Positions 23,281-35,399 of a stretch of 64,000 bases of DNA are shown piece by piece. The notes beneath the pieces are model-generated. The model worked only from the letters and a program-made list of their open reading frames with translations, searched no databases and had not been told where the DNA came from. How positions within the stretch are numbered: the stretch's first letter is position 1; the number at the start of each line of letters is the position of its first letter. The translations under genes and the position numbers were made by a program. Source of the stretch: Solenopsis invicta (Eukaryota > Arthropoda > Insecta > Hymenoptera > Formicidae); the NCBI RefSeq assembly GCF_016802725.1, contig NC_052669.1:12444770-12508769 (forward strand), given 5' to 3'.

Positions 23281-23402
23281 TTGCAATAAAAATTTATAAT
23301 TTATAGAAATGCTTATTTTAACGTTCTTAAGACAGTCATTATAAATTTTTATTGCAAATATATTTTTTGTATTTATAACATATTTTAATTTAATTAATAA
23401 TA

Positions 23403-24686
23403 CTACATAGGCTGAAAAATTCCGGGATTTTTCAATAGGTGGCGCCACTAAAAAATGAACACGATTTATTTCGAGAGGTTCATCCGTCACTAGTTTATGT
23501 GTAAAGTTTCATGACATTTCGTTCATTCGTTTACAAGCTATAGTCGTTTAAGTGTCGCTACCTTCGCCTTTGTAAAAAAAAAATGGAAAAGCAGTAATAT
23601 CGCATATTGATCAAACATTGTTTTTTGATGGGAAAAACTCCTGAATAATCAATAAAACGGTTGAAGAAATGTTATCCTACATCTGCTCCCTCGAAAACAG
23701 TTTATCGATGTTTTAGTAAAGTTAAAATAAGTCGTACAAGCACCGAAGACGCACCTCGCTCTGGAAGACCAAAAGAGGCTACGAATCCGGAAATCGTAAA
23801 GCAAGTGCATCGAATCGTTTTGAGTGATTGTAAAGTGAAGCTGCGCAAGTTAGCTGAGGCCGTTGGCATTTTAAAAAAATGAGTGGGATACATATTGCAC
23901 GTTTTGGATATGAAAAAACTATCTGCGCGATGGGTGCCGCGTTTGCTGACCGTCGACCAAAAACAGCAGCGCGTTGATGATTCAACGGCCGGTTTGGCGT
24001 TGTTGCAGCGTAATCGAGCGGACTTTTTTTGACATTTTGTGACGACAGATGAAACATCCATTATCATACACCTGAGTCCAATAGGCAGTCTGCAGAGTGA
24101 CTGAAAAGCCACGAAAGTTGACCAAAGCGGCCAAAGGACCAACGCTCGCCCGGGAAGGTTTTGGCCTCCGTTTTTTGGGATGCGCATGGCATAATCTTCA
24201 TCGATTACCTACAGAAGGGAAGAACAGTTGCGGGAGAATATTATGCAGCGTTGTTGGACAAACTAAATGACGGAATAAAGAAAAAACGGCCCTATATGGC
24301 GAATAAAAAAGTTCTGTACCATCACAATAACGCACCGTCTCACACATCCTTGAAAGCGATGGCCAAATTGAACCAATTACGACTCGAATTGGTTGCTCAC
24401 CCGCCGTATTCTCCAGACTTGGCCCCCAGCGACTATTATCTGTTCCCAAACCTCAAGCGGTGGCTCCAGGGAAAGAGATTCATATCGAATGAGGACGCCA
24501 TCGCGGAAACCGAGGCGTATTTCAAAGACTTGAACGTTTTGTACTACAGAAAGGGCATCGAAATGTTAGAAAATCGCTATACCAAGTGTATCGCACTCGA
24601 AGGCAACTATGTTGAGGAATAAATATAACTTTACCCAAAAAACGCTTGTTTTTATTAAAAATCCCGGGACTTTTCAGCCCATGTAG
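23403..24686 (+). mobile_element. mariner transposon, 1284 bp, TA-flanked
   Basis: The left end CTACATAGGCTGAAAAATTC and complemented right end CTACATGGGCTGAAAAGTCC form about 28-bp inverted repeats with few mismatches. TA lies on both sides (23401-23402 and 24687-24688). The length is typical of a full mariner. The single ORF is dead (next entry). It sits inside the SINE-related inverted arrangement 22915-24835. Confidence 0.93.
23583..24622 (+). pseudogene. mariner transposase (DD34D), inactive
   Basis: The ORF starts at ATG 23583 and ends with ALEGNYVEE before TAA at 24622. The N-terminal helix-turn-helix region includes SGRPKEATNPEIVKQVHRIV. The WVPRLL-type linker follows, then the first catalytic aspartate in VTTDETS, and the third in YSPDLAPSDYYLF. 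The second catalytic position reads HHNNAP, where the family has aspartate before NAP, so the residue is replaced by asparagine. Thirty-four residues separate positions two and three, as in mariner. Stops at about 23881, 24030 and 24103, plus frame changes, also inactivate it. Cut-and-paste activity would have required an outside source. Confidence 0.92.
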
Positions 24687-24688
24687 TA

Positions 24689-24835
24689 AAAGAGCATTTT
24701 TAAATTACTTGTTTCAAAAAAATAACATTTATATTAAATAATTAAAAACGCAATTAGAAATTATAACAATTTAAAAATACAAGATTTAAATAAAAAAAAG
24801 TCTCATACGCGGGGCTCACCTGGAATACAAGCGTA
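24689..24835 (-). repeat. SINE family 2, inverted copy
   Basis: Read on the minus strand, GAGACTTTTTTTTATTTAAA and the following AT-rich block repeat the sequence just after the tRNA-like head at 23108-23260 (GAGACTTCTTTTCATTTAAA). The B-box side is reduced to CCCCGCGTATGAGAC. Confidence 0.55.
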
Positions 24836-25106
24836 ATAATCAACATTTTATTAAAATAAATTGTTTTAATGCCTTAATAAAAAATGTACATTGTACAAGA
24901 ACTAATAATTTTTTAATCCAACGTAGTGTTTACATTTTATTAAACATTTTTATTATATATTTTATAATTAATAGGGGAGGGGGTAAAATATATATTGCAC
25001 AATCAAGTGTAGTAAATATGGCAGTGATGTAATTATTAATAAAAAAACATTTCAAATCGTGCACATTTCTACCACAGCGCATGTTCAGATCGTTACAATA
25101 CGCCGA

Positions 25107-25250
25107 GATGACAGGTATTTTAACCTGTACAATCGCCAACTTTAACTCTTGATATCTCGGTTCGCAAGACAAAGCGACACATTTTTCTGCCAGATTCGTT
25201 CATTTTAAATGAAAACGCGTCAAATGAGCCTAATTTCATTAAAATCGAAG
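25107..25250 (-). repeat. ~140-bp dispersed repeat, copy A
   Basis: On the minus strand the block with AATGAAATTAGGCTCATTTG, ACGCGTTTT, AACGAATCTGGCAGAAAAA, GAGATATCAAG and TTAAAGTTGGCGA matches the plus-strand copies at 26613 and 43946. The family is unknown. Confidence 0.65.
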
Positions 25251-25556
25251 ATAGTATTCTTCTCAACATTTACATACCCTAGTAGCAATTTTCTGCAAGA
25301 CTGCTGTAAATCTTGCAGTAGATTCTTGAAAGATTCTGCCAACAGGACTTTATGATCTGCTGCCTCATTCTGTTCAATTCTTCTGAAAGATTCTGCAGTC
25401 AAATTCTTGCAAGAAACTTGCACGTATCTGTTGGCAAATTCTTGCAAGAAACTTGAATGTATCTGCTGTAAATCTTGCAGTAGATTCTTGAAAGATTCTG
25501 CCAACAGGACGTTATGATGTACTGCTTCCTCATTCTGTTCAATTCTCCTGAAAGAT

Positions 25557-27229
25557 CCCAGATAACAATTTGTGACGGCTCACGTCACCCTTACAGCGTG
25601 ATATCACGTATGCGTGCAACATCGCAGTCATATTGCCCTATCAATGTGATAGCGACACGCGTGCATGGAAGGTGGCATTATGAAGTCATGCGTGAGAAGA
25701 TATATGAGTGATCGAAAAGAATATTTTATATATTCGTTATGTATGATTGTATATTTATCATGGTGTATTTTTCATGGTGAGAATTTATATCACCCTCACG
25801 TGTGATACCCACACGTGCATGCACCAACGCAATCACTTTGCCTGCACAACGTGACGGAGTAAAAAATGACCAAAATATTAAATCGTCATGCATTTTACAA
25901 TTTTATATAATTTTCTTATTAATATAACAATATATAAAAAATATATATTTTAGTATCATAGGAAACATTTTATATATGATTTTTTTGTAATTTTTATTGC
26001 TAATTAATCAGAAATTATAGGACAAAAACAGTTTCTTTTTTACTATAATTTTTAAATAATTTTCAATATGAAATTTATATATAACATACATAATTTATAT
26101 ATAATATAGTTTTATATTATATACACATAATACATATAATTTTTTATTTAATATATTAAATTATTTATCTATTTTAAGTATTTTCAATTTTAATTATGAA
26201 TTTAAAAACGAGTTTAAAAACGAATTTAAAAATTACGTATTATGTAATTTACAAAATTGTGCTTCCTTTTTTAACTTTTAAATTTTATTCCATTTTATTG
26301 TAAGGCAATATTACTTTCTAAGTTTAAACTTGCGCGCATATTTATTCTGAACGCACCGCAGTGACTGTGAAAAAAAGTTCCATTCGCCGGTTGGCTGCGT
26401 GTACAGTACATACATACACTGACTGTGCTTAGGATTTTGCTCATGCAATCTTATTATAATTCGTTAAGTTAACTATATTGCAGAGTGGAAGGTTGAACAA
26501 GTCCGTACCAATTAAGAAAAAGAAGAAAGTGATTGGAGGGATAATTAAATCATTTGGAGGTATGTAGATACATGTTTATTATTGTATGTTCGAGTAAATG
26601 TTAAGATTACTCCCACCTCCTCCGATTTTTAGGTTCATTCAACGCGTTTTTGCACGAAATGAACGAATCTGGCAGAAAAAAGTGTCGGACTGACCCGCGA
26701 ATCGAGATATCAAGCGTTAAAGTTGACGACTATTTAGGTTAGGATATCTAACCTAACGTTTGACTACAAAGATATTCGATTCGCCAGTCAGATATTCGGA
26801 AGAAACGTATACTTGTAAGTCGCACTAATGGCGATGAAGTTTGTTATATCACGTTAATAATAATAATAATAATGTTTGTTATATACCGTAATAACAATAA
26901 TAAAAAATATATATATAATTAGTGTACGTTTTTTAAAATAACCCTGTGTATAATTTTAATATTTTTATTTATTATTTTATAATTTAACAATAAAATAAAA
27001 TTCATATCGCTTGCACGCATGTGGCACTCACGTGTGTAGACGATATGAATCTCAATTGGTGCACTCATATCAGATTCATGTCGACCGCATGCGTGCGGCA
27101 TTCACACATGCGGGCGATATAAGCCTCAAATGCGAACATATCTGCATGGTGCTGTGCAGGCACACTGACGATTATTACGCACACGTGCGCGCATCGTGCA
27201 TTCACTATGCAGGCATTTTGTTATCTGGG
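25557..27229. mobile_element. Nested element with CCCAGATAACAA ends
   Basis: The ends CCCAGATAACAATTTGTGA and, complemented, CCCAGATAACAAAATGCC match, with AT on both sides (25555-25556 and 27230-27231). Joining the flanks restores GAAAGATTCTG, which occurs intact elsewhere in the host array. Outer parts of the interior repeat words such as ACGTGTGATA, GCGTGCGGCATTCAC and CGATATGAATCTC. The AT-rich middle holds copy B of the 140-bp repeat. Confidence 0.75.
26613..26755 (+). repeat. ~140-bp dispersed repeat, copy B
   Basis: It shares CACCTCC..CCGATTTT, TTCATTCAACGCGTTTTTGC, AACGAATCTGGCAGAAAAA and GTTAAAGTTGACGACTATT with the copies at 25107 and 43946. Confidence 0.65.
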
Positions 27230-28077
27230 ATTCTGTAGTCAAATTCTTGCAAGAAATTTGTATATATATCTGCTGCAAGATTTGTAAAATTCTTTCACCA
27301 GAATATTTTAGTACAACCTTAAAATGGTTTAAAAAAAGATTAAATTTGAATTAAAATTTCATTTATGTACAAGATTAAATAATAATACAAATTGTTATTT
27401 ACATGTAAAAATATAAAATTTTATGTGGAATAGCGTTCCACACAAACGTCATATTTAAAAAGAATGAGAGCAAGTTTTCGTCTCAAGCAGTTCATATATA
27501 TATAAGAGCTCACTGAAGTATGAACTGGACAGTCGCCCGCAGCGGCGCCTACATATAACGCCTGTGGCCGCACTCGACTCACAAAAAGGTCTTCCGCGGC
27601 TTAGCCACCTAGCGGTGGCACCAGCACTCACTTGTTAAATCCATTTCATTCCAAAATTGTTATAAACCTTGCAGCAGATCTTTCTGCCGCTGATTAAGTA
27701 GAATCTGTATAATATCTGCACAAAATCTGCGCGTCATTTCCATTGTAAGAAATCTGCTGATCATATTTGTGCAATATTTGCACAAGATCTGCACGCTACT
27801 TCTGTTAAAAGAATCTTATGTCATTCTGCTAAAGAACTTTGCTAGACTGTTTACAGACTGCAGTTGCGGAAAGAATCTGCTTCAAGATAGCTCAATATTT
27901 GTACCAAGTTTCTGCAAACAGTTCATATACAGTGCACGAATATTGAAGCAGTCTGCTAGCAATCTGCTAGCATAGCTCTTTTAGGAATAATCTTCTGCAC
28001 ATCTGACTTAATTCTACTGCAATTAACTGCACGCAGATTCTGATCTGCAGAAAATTGCAGAAAATGCTACTAGGGTA

Positions 28078-28250
28078 TTAAGTTATTGTTCTGAAGATCT
28101 TAGGTTCAAATCCCGTCGGCGACGATGCGTTTCCAAAAATTTGTAAAATAATGCGTAATTATAATTTTAGTGAAATAGAATCTTATATGTGAAACAGTAA
28201 ATACAAATATAAAGCTATAAGAATAATAAAGTCCGTTAAAAAAAAATTTT
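28078..28250 (+). repeat. tRNA-derived SINE (family 3), 5'-incomplete
   Basis: It contains TTAGGTTCAAATCCCGTCGG (B box), then TGCGTTT..CAAAAATTTG, AATAATGCGTAATT, ATAGAATCTTATATG, GAAACAGT and an AATAATAAAGTCCGTTAAAAA tail. This order matches the copy at 36273-36465. Only the second half of the tRNA-like head is present, because the element at 25277-28075 abuts it. Confidence 0.75.
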
Positions 28251-28347
28251 TTTTGTTCTTGCAAACATCATGTGCTTGGATCTCCACGTTAACCTGCTTA
28301 TCAGAACTCTATATTAGAATATATCCAATAGCAATAACAATATTATA

Positions 28348-28804
28348 CAGGGCGTCAGGTAACTACCGCTCCTGGTTTCGTAAATTGATCAAGTAAAACT
28401 GAGCAGAAAAGTCTTTTACCATTTTTTAATATTTGCCATAGTTTACAAAATAAAAATTAATAAAGTTTGCAAATAAGCGCGTATCACCGCGCACAAGGAC
28501 CGCCCACCGGTCGCTGACGTAGGCAGCCGGGGCAGCCTTCTCCCTCTTTGCCGCGCCGCTCGCAGGCCAGAGCTACTGCTGCTTTCTCCTCCTCACCGCA
28601 CCGCGCCACGCCTACAGCCGCGGCTGCCTACGTCTCGGCGACCGGCGGGCGGTCCTTGCGCGCGGTGATACGCGTTTATTCGCAGACGTTATTAATTTTT
28701 ATTTTGTTAACTATGGCAAATATTAAAAAATGGGGACTTTTCTGCTCAGTTTTACTTGATCTATCAATCCACGAAACGAGAGGCGGTAGTTACCTGACAC
28801 CCTG
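28348..28804. mobile_element. 457-bp palindromic MITE (TA target)
   Basis: The element begins CAGGGCGTCAGGTAACTACC and its complemented end is CAGGGTGTCAGGTAACTACC. Arms of about 190 bases pair almost perfectly, including TTACTTGATC/GATCAAGTAA and the GC-rich GCGCGGTGATACGCG side. A GC-rich loop lies at about 28535-28620. TA flanks both sides (28346-28347 and 28805-28806). This fits a Tc1/mariner-type MITE. The 133-residue open frame across it is a by-product. Confidence 0.9.
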
Positions 28805-28998
28805 TATAATCTGTATGCAAGAGGAAATTGATAGTGAAAACAAAATAGTTACTCTAACTGTAAAAATATTGTGCTTAGACAATTTTCTTGTTAGTTCTAA
28901 AGGATTCCTCTTGAAGCCGTATAGAAGAATAAAATCCTCTAAGATTTAGCGGATTCAGCTAATACAAAAATTATTTTTTTAGGTGAAAATCTTCTTAA

Positions 28999-29091
28999 AA
29001 GAATTTATAATTTTAAACAGACATAATTTGCTTAGATTAAGAAAATTTTTCTCTTTGTATAAACAAATTATGTCTGTTTAAGATTATAAAT
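28999..29091. repeat. Hairpin of ~28-bp arms
   Basis: ATTTATAATTTTAAACAGAC at about 28999 and its complement GTCTGTTTAAGATTATAAAT at about 29070 are separated by about 40 bases. The two arms continue with CATAATTTG and CAAATTATG. It may be a tiny MITE. No clear TSD is seen. Confidence 0.6.
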
Positions 29092-32000
29092 TTTTCCAAG
29101 GAGATTTCATATTTTTGCTTATATATAAAACAATGAAGTGTTGATTTAATAGTAAATTTTTTTCTGTGTGCCATCACCGAATATTGCGCATATTTACCTG
29201 TAAATAGATCAAACATACCTGTAAATACTCGCTCTTGTACATATTGTTTTTCATAAAATACTTTCTTTATTTTAGTCTGTGTCATTTAATTATTTATAAT
29301 TACATTATAATAGATCAAGATTAAATTTAAATCAAACTTGCATTTGCGTCGAATTATTTTCCTTTTTCCCGCTCAAACCAATTTTCAGAGCCAATTTGTC
29401 TGACGAGCTAATCCACTCAACAAAAAGTCGATTGTTTTAACTCTATGAGTATGCCCTACGTATAAAGCAAAATAATTTAAATGACATTGGAGCGAAAAAG
29501 CCATGGATAACTGATTTTTATGTATTTTAATAAATCTGTTAAGCCTCCTTGTATACACTGAATTAGCGTAACCCGGACCGATTTTCAAAGTTGCGGCATT
29601 TGAACACGCTTTGAGCAATGGCGTTGAATTTGGTGGGAAGGAGGGGGGGGGGGAGGCACTGCTTAACAGTTCTCTTAGTTGGTGGCCTTAGTGCATCATT
29701 AGCTTCGGAGCTGCATCAAAAATGCGTACCCAGGTTACATTATGTGTACAAATCGTTAGGAAATTCGGAGTTTCAAAAAAGTGAAAATAAAAGTTCAGAT
29801 AAATAATTGAATTATTTGTGATTCGAATTATGACTGTACATAAAAAAATCATTTAATTCAATATTGTGTTTTTGAAATCAAAAAAAGGAGGACTGCCTAA
29901 TTGGAGACTGCTTGAAGCAAAACAAAATAACTTTTACTAGCCTACTTTTATTGTTAATAACTTTTTAACAAAGGGCTAAAACCTCTTGAAGGTTCCTCAC
30001 TCAGGATCATGACCTTAACAACATATGTCAAGGTTATTGAATTTGGAGAGGACTGATTTTTTGTGAATATCTCCTTATCTTCTTATTTATACAAATTCAG
30101 TAAAAATATTTATATGTGTAATTTTGTATTATAAAAAGTCTTCTATAACGTTTCTTCGAAATCGCTCTCCGACAATTAGTCAAAAAAACGTTATAAAAGA
30201 CACTTTTTAATATAAAATTAGAAATCACAATAGATGACAGGGTAAACCCATGAAAACTCAAAAAGTTTGTATATTTGTCATTAAATTTAAAAACTGTTCA
30301 GTACAAAATTTAACGCATCTATAAATTCGCTCATCGGTAAATAGTGTGTTCAGCAAAAATATTCCTTTTTTCAAGATATTGTTAGCAAGATCTATAGGGA
30401 CATTGATGAATAACAAAACAACATTTAAAGCTACAAGGGAGTGATCATATGGAATGAATTTTAATTGCTTTCTCTTCTAGTGGATATTTGGCAATATTTT
30501 AGTAAATCAAGCGTTCGATAAAAATAATCGTTTAATACAAAGTTTAATTGACGATAAAAGTATACCTTGCAAGCCGTTGACAAATTGATGTATATTTGAG
30601 TGGAATAATTTTAATACTACAAAATAATTTTCCCTTTTTGTCCAAAAAAATTTTATCATACACAATGAGATCTCTCTGACCTCCCCAAGAATCAATGATC
30701 AAAAGAAATTTGTTTCTATTGATATACGATAAGGCAATATTATTTTAAGAATTATGTATAAAAGCAATCATTGTGTTACAAGGTTTTCAAATTCCATTTT
30801 TGAATGTGCTTTTGCTAGGGTAATTGTTTCTTATCTGTACGTCAAAAGAATGAAGTCATAAGGTTATTTTAATTTCATCAGCACCAAATCATTTGTTTTT
30901 TTAAGCTCTTCCGTATACTAATAATAAAACAATTATGTTCTTACGTACACCAATCGTAATAAAATATTAAAATTTCTGATATCAATATTAGCAAAAATAT
31001 ACTTAAAAACATACCTGCTCAAATGTTTCATCTTCATTAAAAGCAAACAGCTCTTCGTCCGTAACAATTTTTGTTTTCCGGCATATATAAAATATTTTTA
31101 ATAGTTTTTTTATGATATCCCTTCGGCGGAAAATCGGTAAATAAACCTTACTTTTGAAGTAATATCTTGCAGTATATATTATAAATCCATTTGTGAAATC
31201 GTTCTTTCCACCTTTTATCTATTTCTAAATTTAATTTTAAAATATTTTCTGCATTCGTGCTAGCATCTTCTTCCATTATCTCATACTAGAATATTGTCAA
31301 TTGTCGATTAACCTAAGCATGTAATAATAAATTCCAGCAGTCAAACTCGAAAATTAACATTAATAAAGTTTGGCTACTATTTCAAAATAACTTTGTCTTT
31401 CTATTGAAATAGACACAATAATTTTATTGAAAACTATGTTGGTTGTAATTGCATAGGCTTCGTAACGTTTTACTTTTTGTAATTGTAGATTTGAACTTAG
31501 ACTACCACACATGGATAAAATGTACCCACATCATTTTTTAAATGCGCGCCGTTTCGTTAGGGTTAGAGAAGTGGGGTGGAAATGTAAAAATAAAAAAAAA
31601 CTTACAAGTGCCCTTTAAATAACCTTTCATCATATGTCACATGATTCTATGTGGTTCTGCTATTTCAGCCATGTCGTAAGTTCGCATTGAGTAAAAAATG
31701 TATGGTAGAAGTGTGAGTTTTTATCGTGTGTGATGAAATCAAAGTCAAGGTAAAAAACGACCTGTAAAATCACCTAATTTGTATCGAAATAATGGAACCT
31801 TTCTTATACATGTTTTTTTTTTATTTTTTGATATACTGCATTATTTTTAAATATTTATGTTCATTTCAAAATGGATTGATGGAAAAGTATTAAAAATTGC
31901 ATTCAAAGTAACAAAATTTAATCAAAATTTGAAGAAAAACTTGAGAATACATGACATCTTTTTGTTTTTATTATTTCCAATTCCACATCTCTACCCGCGC

Positions 32001-32689
32001 GCGCGCGTGTGTATGGTGCGCACATGAATATACAAGGTGTTCTGAAAGTGGCAGGATCTCTTAATATTTTGGAAACTAAGCATTTCTGAAAAAAATATTT
32101 CAGACAAAAGTTGTAGGGTTTAAAAAAATCTGTTTACTAACTTCGATGGCGTCGCCAAGATCAAGGTCAAATCGATTTTTTTTTTAAGGACTAACCTATT
32201 TTTGATATCAAAATCTAATAATTGATGTCAAGAGCTTTTCAAAATATTGTAATAAAATAATTATTTATTAAGTACTTTCCAAGTTATGAGGCTTGAAATT
32301 TACCATAACAGCCCATTCAGCACATCAAAAAACATAAGAAAACATGCACAAGAAAGATTTCATCAATTATGCACAAATTGGATGATTCATGAGTCGTCCT
32401 TTGTATGGATTGTTCTCAACAAAATAACCAATATAAAACGTTTTCTATTTAATAAATATGTTTTTGCCTTTTTACAAATCAATTTTTGTCTAAAAACATT
32501 AAAATTCTCATGGTTATTCCACTGAGTGTGATTTTGGAGCTGTCATTTTTTTAATTTTTAAAACTTTTTTTCAACATGTCAAATACAATATAATGTATGA
32601 AATACTATAACAAAAATAGTGGTTTTTATAACTTTATCCGGACAAAATGAGACTTCAATATCGAATTATATGTACATAGTTTGTAATAA

Positions 32690-33680
32690 TGCCCCCTGAG
32701 GTATCATTCTGGACATGAGAAAACTACCGCTGAGTACGCGCGCATCAAGATGCCGTTATCACGCCACGTGAACGCGTTTCCTGTGTTCCATTGCTAGACC
32801 GATCTCGAGTCTCAAGCGGTGGGGATGCCGTGAAAGGACCCGAAGACCAGCTGAACATCAGCAATGCCTCGAGATACGGGTAGAAGAGGAGCTGGATTTC
32901 AAAAGAAAATTGCTCTTTTCTCCACTAACTCCCTGTCCGGAGCCAGACTCAAAGTATAATGCTCTCTTGCCTCAACCGAGCGATCTCGGCATCTGCTCAA
33001 TCTCCTGTCTGAGTTCTGAGTCAGAACCGACCGAGGTAAAGCGTTCTCTCATCGCCTCCGTCGAGTGCTCTCGGTAGGATCGACACGTATCCGTCATTGC
33101 ACTCGGAAAACCCGCGTAATCGTTGATCTATCTCGCAAGGAAATTTCCAACGCTAAATAATTGATACTTGCCGCGTTTAAAGACTAGTCGAGCCATTGTA
33201 TAGCGCAAATTCGCAAAACTTGTAGTCGCGTCGTCTGCGCGCCCCACCAACCCGTACACCGCAACCGCGCCACGAAATTGGTCAGTGCAATGCAAACGTA
33301 AGACGCGTCGCCGTTCGTACAAAATCCTATATAAAAACTGATCAAGATATTTTCAGTGCCAAACAAAGGCAAAGACCGCAAGATCAACTTTAAAGTATTC
33401 CGTATGTTAACATAAGAGTTCTTAGGCTGTAACACGTCTTGTAGATATAACCCACGAAACTATACTGCGTTTCCGTCCGCATTAATATGAAATCAATTAT
33501 TATTGTATCTTGCGAATAAACGCATGTAATTTCTTTTCGATTTATACTCAATTATAATAAATCTGATTTTTAAATCGCACGATTTCAGTCTAATTTCCGC
33601 AATTCTACTTAAGCCCTGGCAATACAAACGAGCTAGTTCGTGCTCAAAAACACAGGTCGTTTCAAGTTAAACAATCAGTC
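32690..33680 (+). repeat. LTR-like dispersed repeat, copy 1
   Basis: The GC-richer stretch has words such as CTCTCTTGCCTCAACCGAGCG, GAGTGCTCTC and AGCGTTCTC. It ends with an AATAAACGC signal near 33516 and the terminal block GAGCTAGTTCGTGCTC followed by AAAAACACAGGTCGTT. The same blocks in the same order occur on the minus strand at 38280-37135. No coding region is attached. Solo LTR is my best guess. Confidence 0.45.
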
Positions 33681-35075
33681 TTGTTCATTCGATCAAATAA
33701 ATATGTTTTTTGAAGTAGAGCCATATGAAGTATTTTTATTCTTCAAAATACCATTCATGTTCTTTCAGAAACCATGACTCTTTTTTATTTTCTTAAAAAA
33801 AAAACCGGTTTTTTTGGAAAACATATAAAAGCCTTACATTTTTACAAATTGTTCATGTGCTTAAGGTTTTTGAGTGTTACTACCCATTCAATTATCTTCC
33901 TTATTGTATCGCAATTGAAAAGAAAAACTGTATCGATAAAAAAAAAAAAGTTATAAATCACTGCGTTTGAGTCGAAATTACACAACAAAATAGATAGCCG
34001 GGTAAATTTTACCCATGCGTAGTAGATTTCGATGGCAAATATAGTGTGATAGTCTAGGGTTAAAAGTATGCAAGTATAAATTCAATAATAATAAAAAATT
34101 TATTAATTAATTTTTGGCCGATTTAATTAATTAAATTTATTTATTTACAATGTAATTGAAAGAAAAAGTTATAAGCCATGATGATTAAAAACATAGTTTA
34201 ACACTTATGAAACATTTCAGATATACTAATCCTTCTTCAGTTATATAAACAATCAAAATATAAACAATTATGTTCAAAGAATATGTTTTTAAAATATTAA
34301 AAATTAAATGTTAACATACAACTTTACTGATAGTGATGAAAAAAGTTGTAATATTAACAGAGAGAAAAGTCAGAAAATGACTATTTAAAACAATGTTGGT
34401 CATAAAGCCGATACATTTATGTCTAATAAAATTTGAGATAAAAAAACATATTCTTTTATATGTATAATTATAAAATTGCTCGCATAGTCAGAGACGTTTC
34501 CTTGCCAATAACGAACAATGGATGTTGATTCTTGAATAATTTACAAACATTAAAATTGAAGCGCATAGTAAATCGTACTGAACAGATTTCCAAAAAAGAA
34601 ATCCAGAGAAATAAAATATGTCAACAATAAAATAAAGATCACGTGAGGTAAAAATCACGTAAAGTGAAATCAAGCACAATTTTTTAAGCAAATTTCCGCA
34701 ATGATAAAAATCTACGTAAAAAGAAAAAAAAACAAAAAAATCTATAGAATATTGTTAATAATAAAAGTGTCAATTATAAAAACCGATAAATAAACTCATA
34801 TGAAATCTCCAAGCGATAAAATTATGTAAAGAGTCCACTATCAGCGCAAATGAACTTGATGCTAATGCAAACCAAAAGCGAATGGCAAACAGATGGCAAA
34901 TGAGTCAAACATGTTATATGTCATTAATTATTGATGTAATCGAGTCAAGTAATCAAAAATAAGAATCATCTAGAAGTGTTTTTATATGAATTCATTCTAT
35001 TTATTTGTTTTATATGTATCATTTCTGAAATTAATCTTTTATAATAATTCGCCTCAAAGACAAGAATTTTTATAT

Positions 35076-35330
35076 TTAATCAAAAGAATGATTTGAAACG
35101 ATTCTATGGTCAGTTAGCACGGAATGTGTAGGTAGACCAAATTTTATATCATTGATATATTCTTTCATTCTAATCCTCAATTGTCTCTTCGTTTGCCCCA
35201 CATATGAGAGAAAAAGTGGCATCATAATCTTTACAGAAGATTTTGTAAATGGTATTGTTACTATAACCAAATTCCATATAACCATTTTGTCTTTTTATGA
35301 ACTTATTACCCTTATAACCATTTCTACAAC
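35076..35330 (-). pseudogene. Penelope GIY-YIG endonuclease fragment
   Basis: The minus-strand pieces NNTIYKIFCKDYDATF and YVGQTKRQLRIRMKEYINDI, one frame apart, match the GIY-YIG nuclease module that ends Penelope proteins (IYKI.C..C.A.YVGQT..QL..R..EH). The cysteine preceding the YVG region is partly lost (CKDYD rather than CKxCD), and the usual EH is EY. TDHRI follows. Frame breaks and stops make it non-functional. Confidence 0.85.
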
Positions 35331-35399
35331 TGCAAAGGTTGGTAACGGATTTTGATCCGCTTTATTATGGTCCAAATACATTGGTATTTCCGGTACTGT

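Larger units (their letters stand above)
25277..28075. mobile_element. 2.8-kb element with CCCTAGTAGCA ends and a CTGC-rich array
   Basis: The ends CCCTAGTAGCAATTTTCTGC and, complemented, CCCTAGTAGCATTTTCTGCA match, with TA on both sides (25275-25276 and 28076-28077). The interior on both sides of the nested element is a degenerate array of words such as TCTTGCAAGAAA, ATTCTGC and GATCTGC. Within 25290-25510, a block with TGCAGTAGATTCTTGAAAGA occurs twice. The element at 25557-27229 is inserted in the middle. No transposase is present. Confidence 0.72.

Noticed and set aside
27420..27655. Possible MITE with GGAATAGCGTTCC and ATTTCATTCC ends
   Set aside because: End complementarity is too short and no target duplication could be read.
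28548..28949. 133-residue open frame on the plus strand
   Set aside because: It lies across the arms and GC-rich loop of the palindromic MITE 28348-28804 and shows no protein family.
33128..33435. Minus-strand frames in the GC-richer block
   Set aside because: They lie in the LTR-like repeat. There is no conservation or domain, and the other copies do not keep the frames.
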